In this document: one piece after another, positions 9,076-16,583 of the stretch
Layout: the number at the start of each line of letters is the position of its first letter
How positions within the stretch are numbered: the stretch's first letter is position 1
From: Pseudobdellovibrionaceae bacterium
Lineage (GTDB): Bacteria > Bdellovibrionota > UBA1018 > UBA6935
Direction: 5' to 3'
Assembly (NCBI GenBank): GCA_002722705.1
Contig: PBMP01000075.1
Location: 22,267-86,266 of the forward strand
Length of the DNA stretch: 64,000 bases
Position numbers and translations under genes: made by a program
The notes under the pieces: generated by a model
What the model was told of the DNA's origin: nothing
Database searches by the model: none
What the model saw: the letters and a program-made list of their open reading frames with translations, nothing else

Positions 9076-9543
9076 TTAAGGTACAAGTACACATTCTCCA
9101 TTCACATAACAGACATCTTCAATTTCTATTTCTTCTACTGAACAAGTAATTCCATCATTCTTGTCCGCAATCCAAGCTTCAAAAGAATTTTGTTGACGAT
9201 AAGTATAGACTTTTTTTCTTCCTGCTCGTTCAAACGAATCATACCAATAAACTGAATCCCAATTCATATAAGGAAACCACTCTTGAATATGCTCATAAGA
9301 TTCGAATTGTTCTTCAAAAAAAGAAAAACGACTTATCTTCTGAACAAGAGTTCCATTGCATTTTTTCTGAAGTCTCTTCCATGCTATTTTTTTATTTTTA
9401 CCAAAACTACTCCGTTCACCTTGATCAAATGAAAAACCGTAATCAGAATTGAAGTAAAAACAATGAGCGTGACATTCAATCCTTTTTTCAATATTTTCAT
9501 TTGCAAAAACATGAAAAGACATAAGAAACACTAAAAGTTTCAT
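9076..9543 (-). CDS. Small secreted Cys-containing protein
   Basis: A 155-residue protein with a short signal peptide (MKLLVFLMSFHVFA). The mature part is aromatic-rich (Trp, Tyr, Phe) and has seven or so Cys residues (CHAHC, KKC, TCS, DVC, GEC), suggesting a disulfide-stabilised periplasmic domain. The start overlaps the preceding stop (TAATG at 9543). The family is unknown. It is translationally coupled to the HExxH protein, which could be its partner or inhibitor target; that is inference from order only. Confidence 0.6.
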   Translation of the reverse strand: MKLLVFLMSFHVFANENIEKRIECHAHCFYFNSDYGFSFDQGERSSFGKNKKIAWKRLQKKCNGTLVQKISRFSFFEEQFESYEHIQEWFPYMNWDSVYWYDSFERAGRKKVYTYRQQNSFEAWIADKNDGITCSVEEIEIEDVCYVNGECVLVP

Positions 9544-11522
9544 TAAAATCCTCCTTTTAAAATTTGAATCATACGAAGATCCGATTGAGTCGAAGCAATA
9601 TTAATCATGAGTCTTAGATCTCTTTCTTTAAGTCGAATATTATTGATTAAATATACAACAGAATTGTATTTAGAATGTCGAACTGCTGCTCCGAAAATCC
9701 AAAGGTAATAATGATAAAGACGTCCATTTGAAGATTTAATTTCCTCCACTGAAGGAAGAAAAGAACTCTCTTTAACGATCAAATCCCCTGCCCATCCTAC
9801 TTTTTTATCGTAGGCATATTCTAAAGGATTTTGATTATTTCTATCTTTTTGACTCCAATCAAAAGATTCTGCATAAAGCAAAACAGAACTTAAAAAATCA
9901 TAACCAATTGATTCTTCTTGATCGATAATTTCTAAAACCAAAGGCTTCGTATTTAAAAGTAAAACATGAGGATCCATTCCTCCTTTTAGAAGTCCTCTAA
10001 ATAAACGAGGCCGATGACTTTTCACTGCCTCTATTAATGGTCTTTTAAAAGTTCCGTCTCTTTTCTCAAGAAGTTTAATGGGAGAAACATAGTGAGTTTT
10101 TAAAAGATACTCTGAAATTTCTTCTGAAAATCTAGAATCTTTCACATCAAATAAAGCTTCAAACATTTCATTTATAATAGGAGCCGGATCTGAACTCAGT
10201 TCCACTACTTTTTCGATCAATTTTTTATTTTTTGCTCGAATTAAAATTCCACCAAAACCTTTTCTTTTACTTTGATCAGAAAGACGTAAAGTTGGCTCTA
10301 AGAAATTTGCAGAAATTTCTTTAGAAATCATTTTCTTAAAAAGTTCATCTGAAAGTGACTCTGTTAATTTAGATTTTCCATTTTTCAATAAAAACAAAAG
10401 ATCTTCTTCATCTCTTTTCTCTTTCGAAAAGAGCAAAAAAGATAAAACAGAGTTTCCTAAATCTCCTGTCAATGACCATTCAAAATGATCAATATCAAAT
10501 CTAATTTTTTTCTTTAATGAAGACTTTCCACATTGACGTTTTTTCCTGTAATCTAAAATATCTTCATAAGAAAGATGATTGTATACTGGAAACGTTGAAT
10601 CAGCTCCATTTTTTACTTCAGATTCGATCAACCCAAAGTCATCTAAACAAAGAGCTTTGATTAAAGGATACTGATCTTCATACATAAGGTCTTTCACTCG
10701 ATAACGCTCAAAATCATAAAGTTGATGATAAAGATTGAATGGACCGATTTCATACATTCCTTCTTTTCTGTCTTTCGTTTGAGATTTTTCATTCCAAAAT
10801 TTTTCAAAAGAAGATCTTTGATCATCTACATCTTCTATTGAAACTGGAAATTGAACTCCATGTTTTTTCATATGATCTTCAAACTGAAGTGGACTGGCAT
10901 GCTGATCGTCAACAAAACTTAAAACTTCACGAGTCGCTTCCATTAAAAGAATTTGATGTTCTCCTATTGTTTCTTCATTCACTTCTGAATCTACAGGCAC
11001 AAAAGAATGCAACACCTCATGTAGAAGAAGAACTCCGTGGTCTTCTTCTGGTAATTTTTTTCTAGTTATTCCATCAAAATAGACTTTTGACGCAAATTGA
11101 CCGTCCTGAAGCGTTCTTACTCCTACAACTTTGCAGTCCTTTGGCTTTTTATATCCAAAACATTTTTTTGGATATCCAGGATTTTTTCGAACAATTAGAG
11201 TAATCCAATCTAAAGAATCTTTTGTAATGTCACATGCACGCATTTGCCTTGCTTGCTCTCGAAATGCATGTCCGAAATACCAGTGTTTTTCTTCCAATTT
11301 TTTTAATATTTTTGAAGCATACGGGTCTTTTTCTATCCATGACTCCATCGACTCGAGGGTTTTCGATTTACATCGAATTTCTTTTTCTAGATCTAAAAGT
11401 TTAAATTGATTTCCACTAGAAATAACAATTCCACCTCCAACAGCTCCTGATGAACCCGCCTCCTCACCAGCCATAGCGCTGAAAGACAGAACTACAATTA
11501 CTAATGAAATAATACTTCTCAT
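9543..11522 (-). CDS. Exported HExxH protein with ankyrin-like C-terminus
   Basis: A 659-residue exported protein. A signal peptide ends near SAMAGEE (about 1-19). A Gly-rich GAVGGGIVI segment and LLDLEKEI come next. A zincin-type motif HEVLH lies at 168-172, with Glu180, Glu183 and Glu184 downstream as possible third ligands. Residues from about 280 to 640 form helical pairs of ankyrin-like character (PLIEAVKSHRPRLFRGLLKGG then MDPH). Metalloprotease activity is plausible but unproven. The start overlaps the TIGR02147 regulator stop as TAATG, so the regulator and this protein are translationally coupled. Confidence 0.7.
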   Translation of the reverse strand: MRSIISLVIVVLSFSAMAGEEAGSSGAVGGGIVISSGNQFKLLDLEKEIRCKSKTLESMESWIEKDPYASKILKKLEEKHWYFGHAFREQARQMRACDITKDSLDWITLIVRKNPGYPKKCFGYKKPKDCKVVGVRTLQDGQFASKVYFDGITRKKLPEEDHGVLLLHEVLHSFVPVDSEVNEETIGEHQILLMEATREVLSFVDDQHASPLQFEDHMKKHGVQFPVSIEDVDDQRSSFEKFWNEKSQTKDRKEGMYEIGPFNLYHQLYDFERYRVKDLMYEDQYPLIKALCLDDFGLIESEVKNGADSTFPVYNHLSYEDILDYRKKRQCGKSSLKKKIRFDIDHFEWSLTGDLGNSVLSFLLFSKEKRDEEDLLFLLKNGKSKLTESLSDELFKKMISKEISANFLEPTLRLSDQSKRKGFGGILIRAKNKKLIEKVVELSSDPAPIINEMFEALFDVKDSRFSEEISEYLLKTHYVSPIKLLEKRDGTFKRPLIEAVKSHRPRLFRGLLKGGMDPHVLLLNTKPLVLEIIDQEESIGYDFLSSVLLYAESFDWSQKDRNNQNPLEYAYDKKVGWAGDLIVKESSFLPSVEEIKSSNGRLYHYYLWIFGAAVRHSKYNSVVYLINNIRLKERDLRLMINIASTQSDLRMIQILKGGF

Positions 11523-12349
11523 TACCTCTCTCCTTTTTTATGTTTTTCTTTTTTTGTTAATCTAAAAAATTGAATTCCAACCTGATAAACTTCATTGGGA
11601 CTTTTACTTTTTGCTGCAAGTCGAACCAAACTTTTGAAACAATTTTTCATAATTTCATTTGCATCCTCTAAATCTTCTGGATTAAAACAAAAAGTTTCAC
11701 TTCCTAAAAAACGTTCTGTATTATTTTGTTCTTCAACAGATTCAATTGCTTTAGCAAGCATCTCTTTGTGAAACGCTCGTAAAGCATCATTAGGAACAAA
11801 TGATTCCACATAGGTGCTTGACTGCAGACGAGAATATTTTCCGTCTTCATATTTTAAAATTTCGAGTTTTACTAATCTATCCAGAGCTTCTTGTGCTTGA
11901 GAAACATGAATTCCAAGTCTTTTTGCAATTGATGCTGCACTCACTTTAAATCCTGGGATTCCAAAAATTTGAATGATCGGATGATGATACCATCTAGCAA
12001 TCATCTGAAAGGTGTCTAGACTCAAATCAAAAATTTCTTTTTTTTCTGGTCTAATATCCTGAAGTCTTTCTCTTAGAACTTCTTTTATTTTTAAATTTTT
12101 AGAGTTTTCGTACTGAACGAGCGTGAAAAAATAATCTCTTTCTTTATCTTTTAAAGAGAGTTTTTCCACCACTCGTTCAGCATTTCCTAATGTGAGATTT
12201 CTTTTTCCTCGAAGAATTTGAGAGATGAGAGAGGGAGGGATGTTCATTTGCTGCGCAAATGAACGCATCGAGTACGAGTGATTTTTTTCAATCCTTTGAT
12301 TCAAAACATTTCGTAAAAAATCTCTATAAGAAACATAATCGAAAACCAT
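11522..12349 (-). CDS. TIGR02147-family transcriptional regulator
   Basis: A 275-residue cytoplasmic protein. The opening FDYVSYRDFLRNVLNQR is the hallmark of the TIGR02147 family, known mainly from Bdellovibrio-like bacteria and Fibrobacter. An XRE-like helix-turn-helix follows (SMRSFAQQM then PPSLISQILRGKRNLT), then a winged-helix-like part (SAASIAKRLGIHVSQAQEAL). I chose the ATG at 12349, which fits the family start, though no good ribosome site precedes it; a TTG at 12400 is in frame. It heads a minus-strand operon of exported proteins and probably controls it. Inverted repeats upstream and inside the gene are listed separately. Confidence 0.85.
   Translation of the reverse strand: MVFDYVSYRDFLRNVLNQRIEKNHSYSMRSFAQQMNIPPSLISQILRGKRNLTLGNAERVVEKLSLKDKERDYFFTLVQYENSKNLKIKEVLRERLQDIRPEKKEIFDLSLDTFQMIARWYHHPIIQIFGIPGFKVSAASIAKRLGIHVSQAQEALDRLVKLEILKYEDGKYSRLQSSTYVESFVPNDALRAFHKEMLAKAIESVEEQNNTERFLGSETFCFNPEDLEDANEIMKNCFKSLVRLAAKSKSPNEVYQVGIQFFRLTKKEKHKKGER
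12242..12264. repeat. 10-3-10 perfect inverted repeat inside the regulator gene
   Basis: GTTCATTTGC-TGC-GCAAATGAAC is perfect over 10 bases per arm. It lies in the HTH-coding part of the TIGR02147 gene and shares the core TTGC[A/T]GCGCAAAT with the site at 12365-12388. It could be a second operator site. Confidence 0.45.
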
Positions 12350-12364
12350 GAGCTGGGATTTAGC

Positions 12365-12388
12365 ATATTTGACTTGCAGCGCAAATAT
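12365..12388. promoter_or_regulatory. Inverted repeat upstream of the TIGR02147 operon
   Basis: ATATTTG (12365-12371) and CAAATAT (12382-12388) form a perfect 7-10-7 repeat. The spacer holds TTGC-AGC-GCAA. It lies 16 bases before the regulator start, where the promoter is expected, so autoregulation is plausible. Confidence 0.45.
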
Positions 12389-12500
12389 TTTTGAGAACAA
12401 ACTGAGTTCAAAGCGTAAACACCAGACAAAAAAAGGCGGCTTTATAAATTAAAATTCTTAAATTTCAATAGATTAAAAAAATAGATTTTTTTACTAAGAT

Positions 12501-12923
12501 TTATTTTTCCTGATCCTTTTTCCAACGAATCGCTATCCCTTGGGTAAGAATTTGTCCTTCTTCACCATCATCAGAACACTCAGGGCTTCGATAAAGCTCT
12601 TTCCGACCATCGACTAAAAAAACAACTGAACGAATCATCATCACCGCATCGGCCCCCGCCTTTTTTGCGTACTTCAAAAGATCTCGAACACTTTTATTGT
12701 AGTGATTTTCACAAAGTCTCTTTTCACTCCAATTCATGTTTAACGAGGGGTAATTTACCTTCGAACGAACCGATCCCAAGCTCTCATACTTTCGTACGGG
12801 TTGATCAATATAAACATTTTCTTTTGGAAACGCATAAGGAGTGATGCTTGGCTCAGGTAAACTCGCACACCCTCCCATCAAACCACTTAAAATAAAAATC
12901 CAGATTTTTTTTTGAAATGTCAT
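12501..12923 (-). CDS. Lipoprotein coupled to lysine aminomutase
   Basis: A 140-residue lipoprotein: signal peptide with lipobox LMGGC (Cys19). The mature part contains KKAGADAVMMIRSVVF, which resembles the YajQ/DUF4156-like small lipoprotein fold where a 'GANAV' segment is common; the assignment is weak. The start overlaps the kamA stop by 4 bases (ATGA), so it is translated from the same message. A functional link to lysine metabolism is not apparent. The weak GC pair and T-run near 12425-12445 could end this transcript, but the hairpin is poor. Confidence 0.65.
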   Translation of the reverse strand: MTFQKKIWIFILSGLMGGCASLPEPSITPYAFPKENVYIDQPVRKYESLGSVRSKVNYPSLNMNWSEKRLCENHYNKSVRDLLKYAKKAGADAVMMIRSVVFLVDGRKELYRSPECSDDGEEGQILTQGIAIRWKKDQEK

Positions 12924-14083
12924 TCGTTGTCTTCAGGTTCAAAATACTCAAATTGATCATTCTTGAAGTTTCTGAGTGTTAATTTTTTACCTTCTTTTTT
13001 CACAACGTAGTTTGGAAGCAATGGAATCTTTCCTCCGCCCCCTGGAGCATCAACAACATAGTAAGGAACGGCCATTCCACTGGTCCACCCTCGAAGCTTC
13101 TCCATAATTTCAAGACCAGTTTCAATCGGAGTCCTAAAATGACTGATTCCCTGTGAAAGATCGCATTGATAAATGTAGTATGGACGAACTCTCATCATCA
13201 AAAGTTTGTGATTGAGTTCTTTTACAATCTCAGCTTTATCGTTCACCCCTTTCAGTAAAACCATCTGATTATTTAAAACACATCCCGCATCAGCAAGCTT
13301 TCGACACGCTTCAAAAGCCTCTGCTGTACATTCCTTAGGGTGATTAAAATGAGTATGTACAAAAACAGGATGATACTTACTCAACATTTTCGCAAATGAA
13401 TCCGTAATTCTCTGAGGAAGAGTGACTAGGTTTCTCGTTCCCAAACGAAAAACCTCAATATGCTCCATTGCTCGAAGTCTCGACAAAATATATTCAAGTC
13501 GATCATCAGAATTCGAAAGAGGGTCTCCCCCAGAAATGACAACGTCTCTTATTTCTTTATGCTCTTCGATGTATTTTAAACCAACCTCCAACTGCTTCGT
13601 TTGAGCCGCTGAAGAAGGATCAGATACTTTTCTTTTTCGAGTACAATGCCGACAAAAAACAGGACAATTGTGAGTGGTGTAAAAAAGAACTCGATCCGGG
13701 TAGCGATGAGTAATCCCTGGAACGGGCATGTCTCTTTCTTCCGCAAGAGGATCTTCTAAATCAGTTGGAAGGATATTGAGTTCTCCTAACTGTGGCACCG
13801 ATTGTAATCGGATTGGACAATGAGGATCATCACGATCCATCAAAGCCGCATAATAAGGGGTAATTCCCATGTGAAAAAGATCATTTGATTTCTCAAACGC
13901 CTCTCTCTCCTCTGGAGTCACATGAATAACCTTCTCCAATTGCTCCAGAGACTTGACTCGCTTTTGCTGTTGCCAGATCCAGTTATCCCAATCTTTATCT
14001 GGTACATCGTCCCAAACCCCTGCTCGCCCACCTGTTTTAAATCGATCTGCTACAGTATTAATGGTTTTAATTTCGTAAGCCAT
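12920..14083 (-). CDS. kamA: Lysine 2,3-aminomutase (radical SAM, PLP)
   Basis: A 387-residue enzyme that converts L-lysine to L-beta-lysine. The radical SAM cluster motif is C140-x3-C144-x2-C147 (CPVFCRHC). The PLP lysine is K352 in PGGGGK. Two residues that separate lysine from glutamate aminomutases in the family are both Asp here (D308 in YQCDLS, D345 in VVDAPGG), which supports lysine as substrate. Length and full block order match the ablA/kamA group rather than the shorter EpmB. No acetyltransferase (ablB) or EF-P gene is adjacent, so the fate of beta-lysine (osmolyte, catabolism or modification) is open. Confidence 0.9.
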   Translation of the reverse strand: MAYEIKTINTVADRFKTGGRAGVWDDVPDKDWDNWIWQQQKRVKSLEQLEKVIHVTPEEREAFEKSNDLFHMGITPYYAALMDRDDPHCPIRLQSVPQLGELNILPTDLEDPLAEERDMPVPGITHRYPDRVLFYTTHNCPVFCRHCTRKRKVSDPSSAAQTKQLEVGLKYIEEHKEIRDVVISGGDPLSNSDDRLEYILSRLRAMEHIEVFRLGTRNLVTLPQRITDSFAKMLSKYHPVFVHTHFNHPKECTAEAFEACRKLADAGCVLNNQMVLLKGVNDKAEIVKELNHKLLMMRVRPYYIYQCDLSQGISHFRTPIETGLEIMEKLRGWTSGMAVPYYVVDAPGGGGKIPLLPNYVVKKEGKKLTLRNFKNDQFEYFEPEDNE

Positions 14084-14155
14084 GAAAAACCCCTCTTATT
14101 GTCTTTCTTGTGAAAGTTTAACGTGAACAAATTTGCCACTCCTGTCAAGAAAACG

Positions 14156-14851
14156 ATGAATTTAAGCAGAGTTTCTTTTCCCAAACCTATGACAACAGAC
14201 CAATCCTTCGGTAAAATAAAGTCCATGGTCTCAAATCTCTTTTTAGGAATGGCAACAATCGGAGCAGAATGGGTTCTCTACCTTCTTATTCTCCTCTCAC
14301 TTTTTTCAGTCGCACTTATTTTTGATCGCTGGAGATTTTATCAGAATAATGGATCAAAACTTTCAGATACACAAAACCGACTGAGAACAGCAATTACTCA
14401 GTCCAATTGGGATGAGGCCATTGAAATCGCAGAAAAACACTCCGAAAACTTAGGAATGGCAATGACTGCAGCAATTTTAATTCACCGAAAAAATCACCCC
14501 GGCGCGTCAGTCTCTGCTCTTTCTGAGGTTGGCCAAGATGCCCTCACGCGAACACGGCTCTCTTGGGAACGCTCACTGGCCTTACTCGCCATCATCGGAA
14601 ATAATGCTCCTTTTGTGGGACTCCTGGGAACGGTCATTGGAATTATTCAAGCATTTAATAATCTCAGTCAACATGCCTCAGGTGTCCAAACGGTCACTGC
14701 TGGACTAGCAGAAGCATTGATTGCAACTGCTGTTGGAATTTTTGTGGCGATTCCTGCGGTCGCTGCATTCAACCTTTTTAGTCGAAAAGTCAAAACGGGT
14801 GTTGCTGAAGCTGAGGCATTAAAAAGTTATTTAATTGGGAAACTCTCTTAA
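14156..14851 (+). CDS. exbB: MotA/TolQ/ExbB-family proton channel protein
   Basis: About 231 residues. First membrane segment WVLYLLILLSLFSVALIF, a cytoplasmic loop, then two further segments with the family signature NAPFVGLLGTVIGIIQAF and AEALIATAVGIFVAIPAVAA. It forms the stator of an ExbBD/TolQR-type proton-driven motor in the inner membrane. The start is uncertain: GTG at 14123, ATG at 14156, 14189 and 14224 are all in frame and none has a clear ribosome site; 14224 would give a protein of standard length. The next gene is ExbD. No TonB or TolA partner lies nearby. Confidence 0.88.
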   Translation: MNLSRVSFPKPMTTDQSFGKIKSMVSNLFLGMATIGAEWVLYLLILLSLFSVALIFDRWRFYQNNGSKLSDTQNRLRTAITQSNWDEAIEIAEKHSENLGMAMTAAILIHRKNHPGASVSALSEVGQDALTRTRLSWERSLALLAIIGNNAPFVGLLGTVIGIIQAFNNLSQHASGVQTVTAGLAEALIATAVGIFVAIPAVAAFNLFSRKVKTGVAEAEALKSYLIGKLS

Positions 14852-14852
14852 A

Positions 14853-15254
14853 ATGGCTGGAACACATAACGATGACGAAATCATCTCTGGAATTAATGTC
14901 ACTCCATTAGTGGATGTGATGCTCGTTTTGCTCGTTATTTTTATGGTATCAGCCCCAGTCATTTATCAATCTGCAATAAAGGTCGATCTTCCTTCTGCTC
15001 AGACTGGCGAAAAGTCACCTCCTTCAGAGAATCTAGAATTTGCAATCAAAGCCAATGGTGATTTGTATTTTGGAAAGTTAAAAATGAGTTGGGAAAGTCT
15101 CGAACAAAAACTCAAAGCAACTGCAAAGTACCCCGTAGATCAGGCAGCAATCATCAGTGCTGACAAAAGTATTCCTCACGGTACAGTGATCCGATTGATG
15201 GATTTATTAAGACAAGTTGGATTATCAAAAATAGGACTCAACGTAACGCAGTAA
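14853..15254 (+). CDS. exbD: ExbD/TolR-family biopolymer transport protein
   Basis: A 133-residue protein with a single N-terminal membrane segment containing the conserved Asp in PLVDVMLVLLVIFMV, which carries protons in this family, then a periplasmic domain ending VGLSKIGLNVTQ. The ATG at 14853 lies right after the ExbB stop; an earlier TTG at 14835 would overlap it. Together with ExbB it energises an outer membrane or envelope process. Because no tonB/tolA is present, the partner is encoded elsewhere. Confidence 0.9.
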   Translation: MAGTHNDDEIISGINVTPLVDVMLVLLVIFMVSAPVIYQSAIKVDLPSAQTGEKSPPSENLEFAIKANGDLYFGKLKMSWESLEQKLKATAKYPVDQAAIISADKSIPHGTVIRLMDLLRQVGLSKIGLNVTQ

Positions 15255-15304
15255 CCCCTTAGGGGTAAAATTCTCTTTAAAAACAAGGGGAAAGGAGTTT
15301 TTTT
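15255..15304 (+). terminator. Possible terminator after exbD, with alternative pairing
   Basis: CCCCTT (15255-15260) can pair with the adjacent AGGGG or with AAGGGG at 15285-15290. A T7 run follows at 15298-15304. Two exclusive pairings are possible. The hairpin next to the T-run is imperfect, so this is only suggestive. Confidence 0.35.
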
Positions 15305-15389
15305 CTCTTTGCTTATTCCCTCTTAAAAAAACCGACCTTATGCATTAAAAAAAATCGGTAAACATCTGTTTTTATTCATGATAATGAGA

Positions 15390-15418
15390 TTAACGTTTAA
15401 CTCAAACTTCGATATAAT
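15390..15418 (+). promoter_or_regulatory. Sigma70-like promoter of the hydroxylase operon
   Basis: TTAACG (15390-15395), 17-base spacer, perfect TATAAT (15413-15418). The predicted start of transcription is only about 12 bases before the GTG, just enough for the AAGGAGG ribosome site at 15425-15431. Confidence 0.6.
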
Positions 15419-15436
15419 AGAGAGAAGGAGGCGGTT

Positions 15437-16015
15437 GTGAGTGAATTTTTAATTAAATTAGCAAAAGCTTTTCCCAAGGGATCTATCAAACAAACGCGGT
15501 ATCTAATTTTACCTTTTTCAATGATTTCGTTAGCAGTGGCCTGGTTTTACTCAGATCTCTCCACCATAGAAAAAGGGATATGGGTCCTATCGAGCGGTCT
15601 CACTTGGACACTCCTCGAGTACATTCTACATCGATGGCTTCTTCACTATCCGGCAAAATCTGAAGTCGGAAAAGTGATCTTGGCTCGCCTTCACGTCATT
15701 CACCATGATCATCCTGAAGATGGTTCGCAAGTATGCGTTCCAATGCTTCTGAGTGCTCCTTTGTGGTTGATGATCTATGGACTCATTGTTCTTATGGGTG
15801 GGGGTTCAACAACAAGTTGGCTTTTTGTTTCAGGAGTCGCAGTAATGATGACTTTTTACGATAGTGTTCATTACTTCACCCACTATGAAACTGCAAAAAC
15901 TCGATATGGAAAATTCTTAAAAAAGCATCATATGCTTCACCACTTTAAGGATGATACCGTTCGATATGGAGTCACCTCTCCTCTTTGGGACTATTTTTTT
16001 CATACCTACCGATGA
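15437..16015 (+). CDS. Sterol desaturase/fatty acid hydroxylase superfamily protein
   Basis: A 192-residue membrane protein with His-rich motifs of the di-iron hydroxylase superfamily: HRWLLHY, HVIHHDHPED, HYFTHYE and KKHHMLHHF. Several hydrophobic segments lie between them, as expected for ER-type hydroxylases embedded in the inner membrane. It probably hydroxylates or desaturates a lipid chain; the substrate is unknown. The GTG start at 15437 is fixed by AAGGAGG six bases ahead and a matching promoter. Its stop overlaps the start of the GreA-like gene (ATGA). Confidence 0.85.
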   Translation: MSEFLIKLAKAFPKGSIKQTRYLILPFSMISLAVAWFYSDLSTIEKGIWVLSSGLTWTLLEYILHRWLLHYPAKSEVGKVILARLHVIHHDHPEDGSQVCVPMLLSAPLWLMIYGLIVLMGGGSTTSWLFVSGVAVMMTFYDSVHYFTHYETAKTRYGKFLKKHHMLHHFKDDTVRYGVTSPLWDYFFHTYR

Positions 16016-16488
16016 AAAAAAAAGAGATTCTTGATTTCATTATTAAAAACCTAAAGGAAGATTTTGAGAAGCAACTTACAGTCACTCAAGCTTCTCATGA
16101 GGGCGCTATTTCAGAAGAAGCTAAGCAAGAAGGCAAATATGATACCCGCGCAATTGAAGCCTCTTATCTTGCCGGAGCCCAAGCAAAACGCTTAAATGAA
16201 TTAAAACAAAATATATTCCTACTCGAATCTATGCCTCTCAGAGCATTCTGTTCAAAGGACTCTGTTGAACTCAGTGCTCTAGTTGAACTTGATTTAGAAG
16301 GAAACCGTGAAAAGTATTTTCTTGCCCCTGTTTCTGGTGGGATTTTTCAAATTCAAGGTACTGAAATTAAAGTTATTTCCATGGATTCGCCCATTGGAAA
16401 AGAAATTCGAGGACTAACAGTGGGGGAATCCATCGAAGTTCTTTTACAAGGAGCTCTCAAGGAATACACACTCACTGGCATTGAATAA
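16012..16488 (+). CDS. GreA/GreB-family elongation-factor-like protein
   Basis: A 158-residue protein. The N-terminal helical half contains EGKYDTRAIEASYLAGAQ, typical of a GreA/GreB-like subfamily, and the C-terminal part ends with SPIGKEIRGLTVGESIEV, matching the GreA/GreB C-terminal FKBP-like fold (usual SPIG-ALLGKKVGD). Family members bind RNA polymerase in the secondary channel; those of this subfamily are not all transcript-cleavage factors. I chose the ATG at 16012 because of its ATGA overlap with the hydroxylase gene. Confidence 0.75.
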   Translation: MKKKEILDFIIKNLKEDFEKQLTVTQASHEGAISEEAKQEGKYDTRAIEASYLAGAQAKRLNELKQNIFLLESMPLRAFCSKDSVELSALVELDLEGNREKYFLAPVSGGIFQIQGTEIKVISMDSPIGKEIRGLTVGESIEVLLQGALKEYTLTGIE

Positions 16489-16583
16489 TCCTCCATTTTG
16501 TTCTTTTCTATGATACCTTCGACGCATCACAAAAGAAGGAGCTTGTCGTTACTACGGAATTTCAAACACAACAGTGGAAAGAC

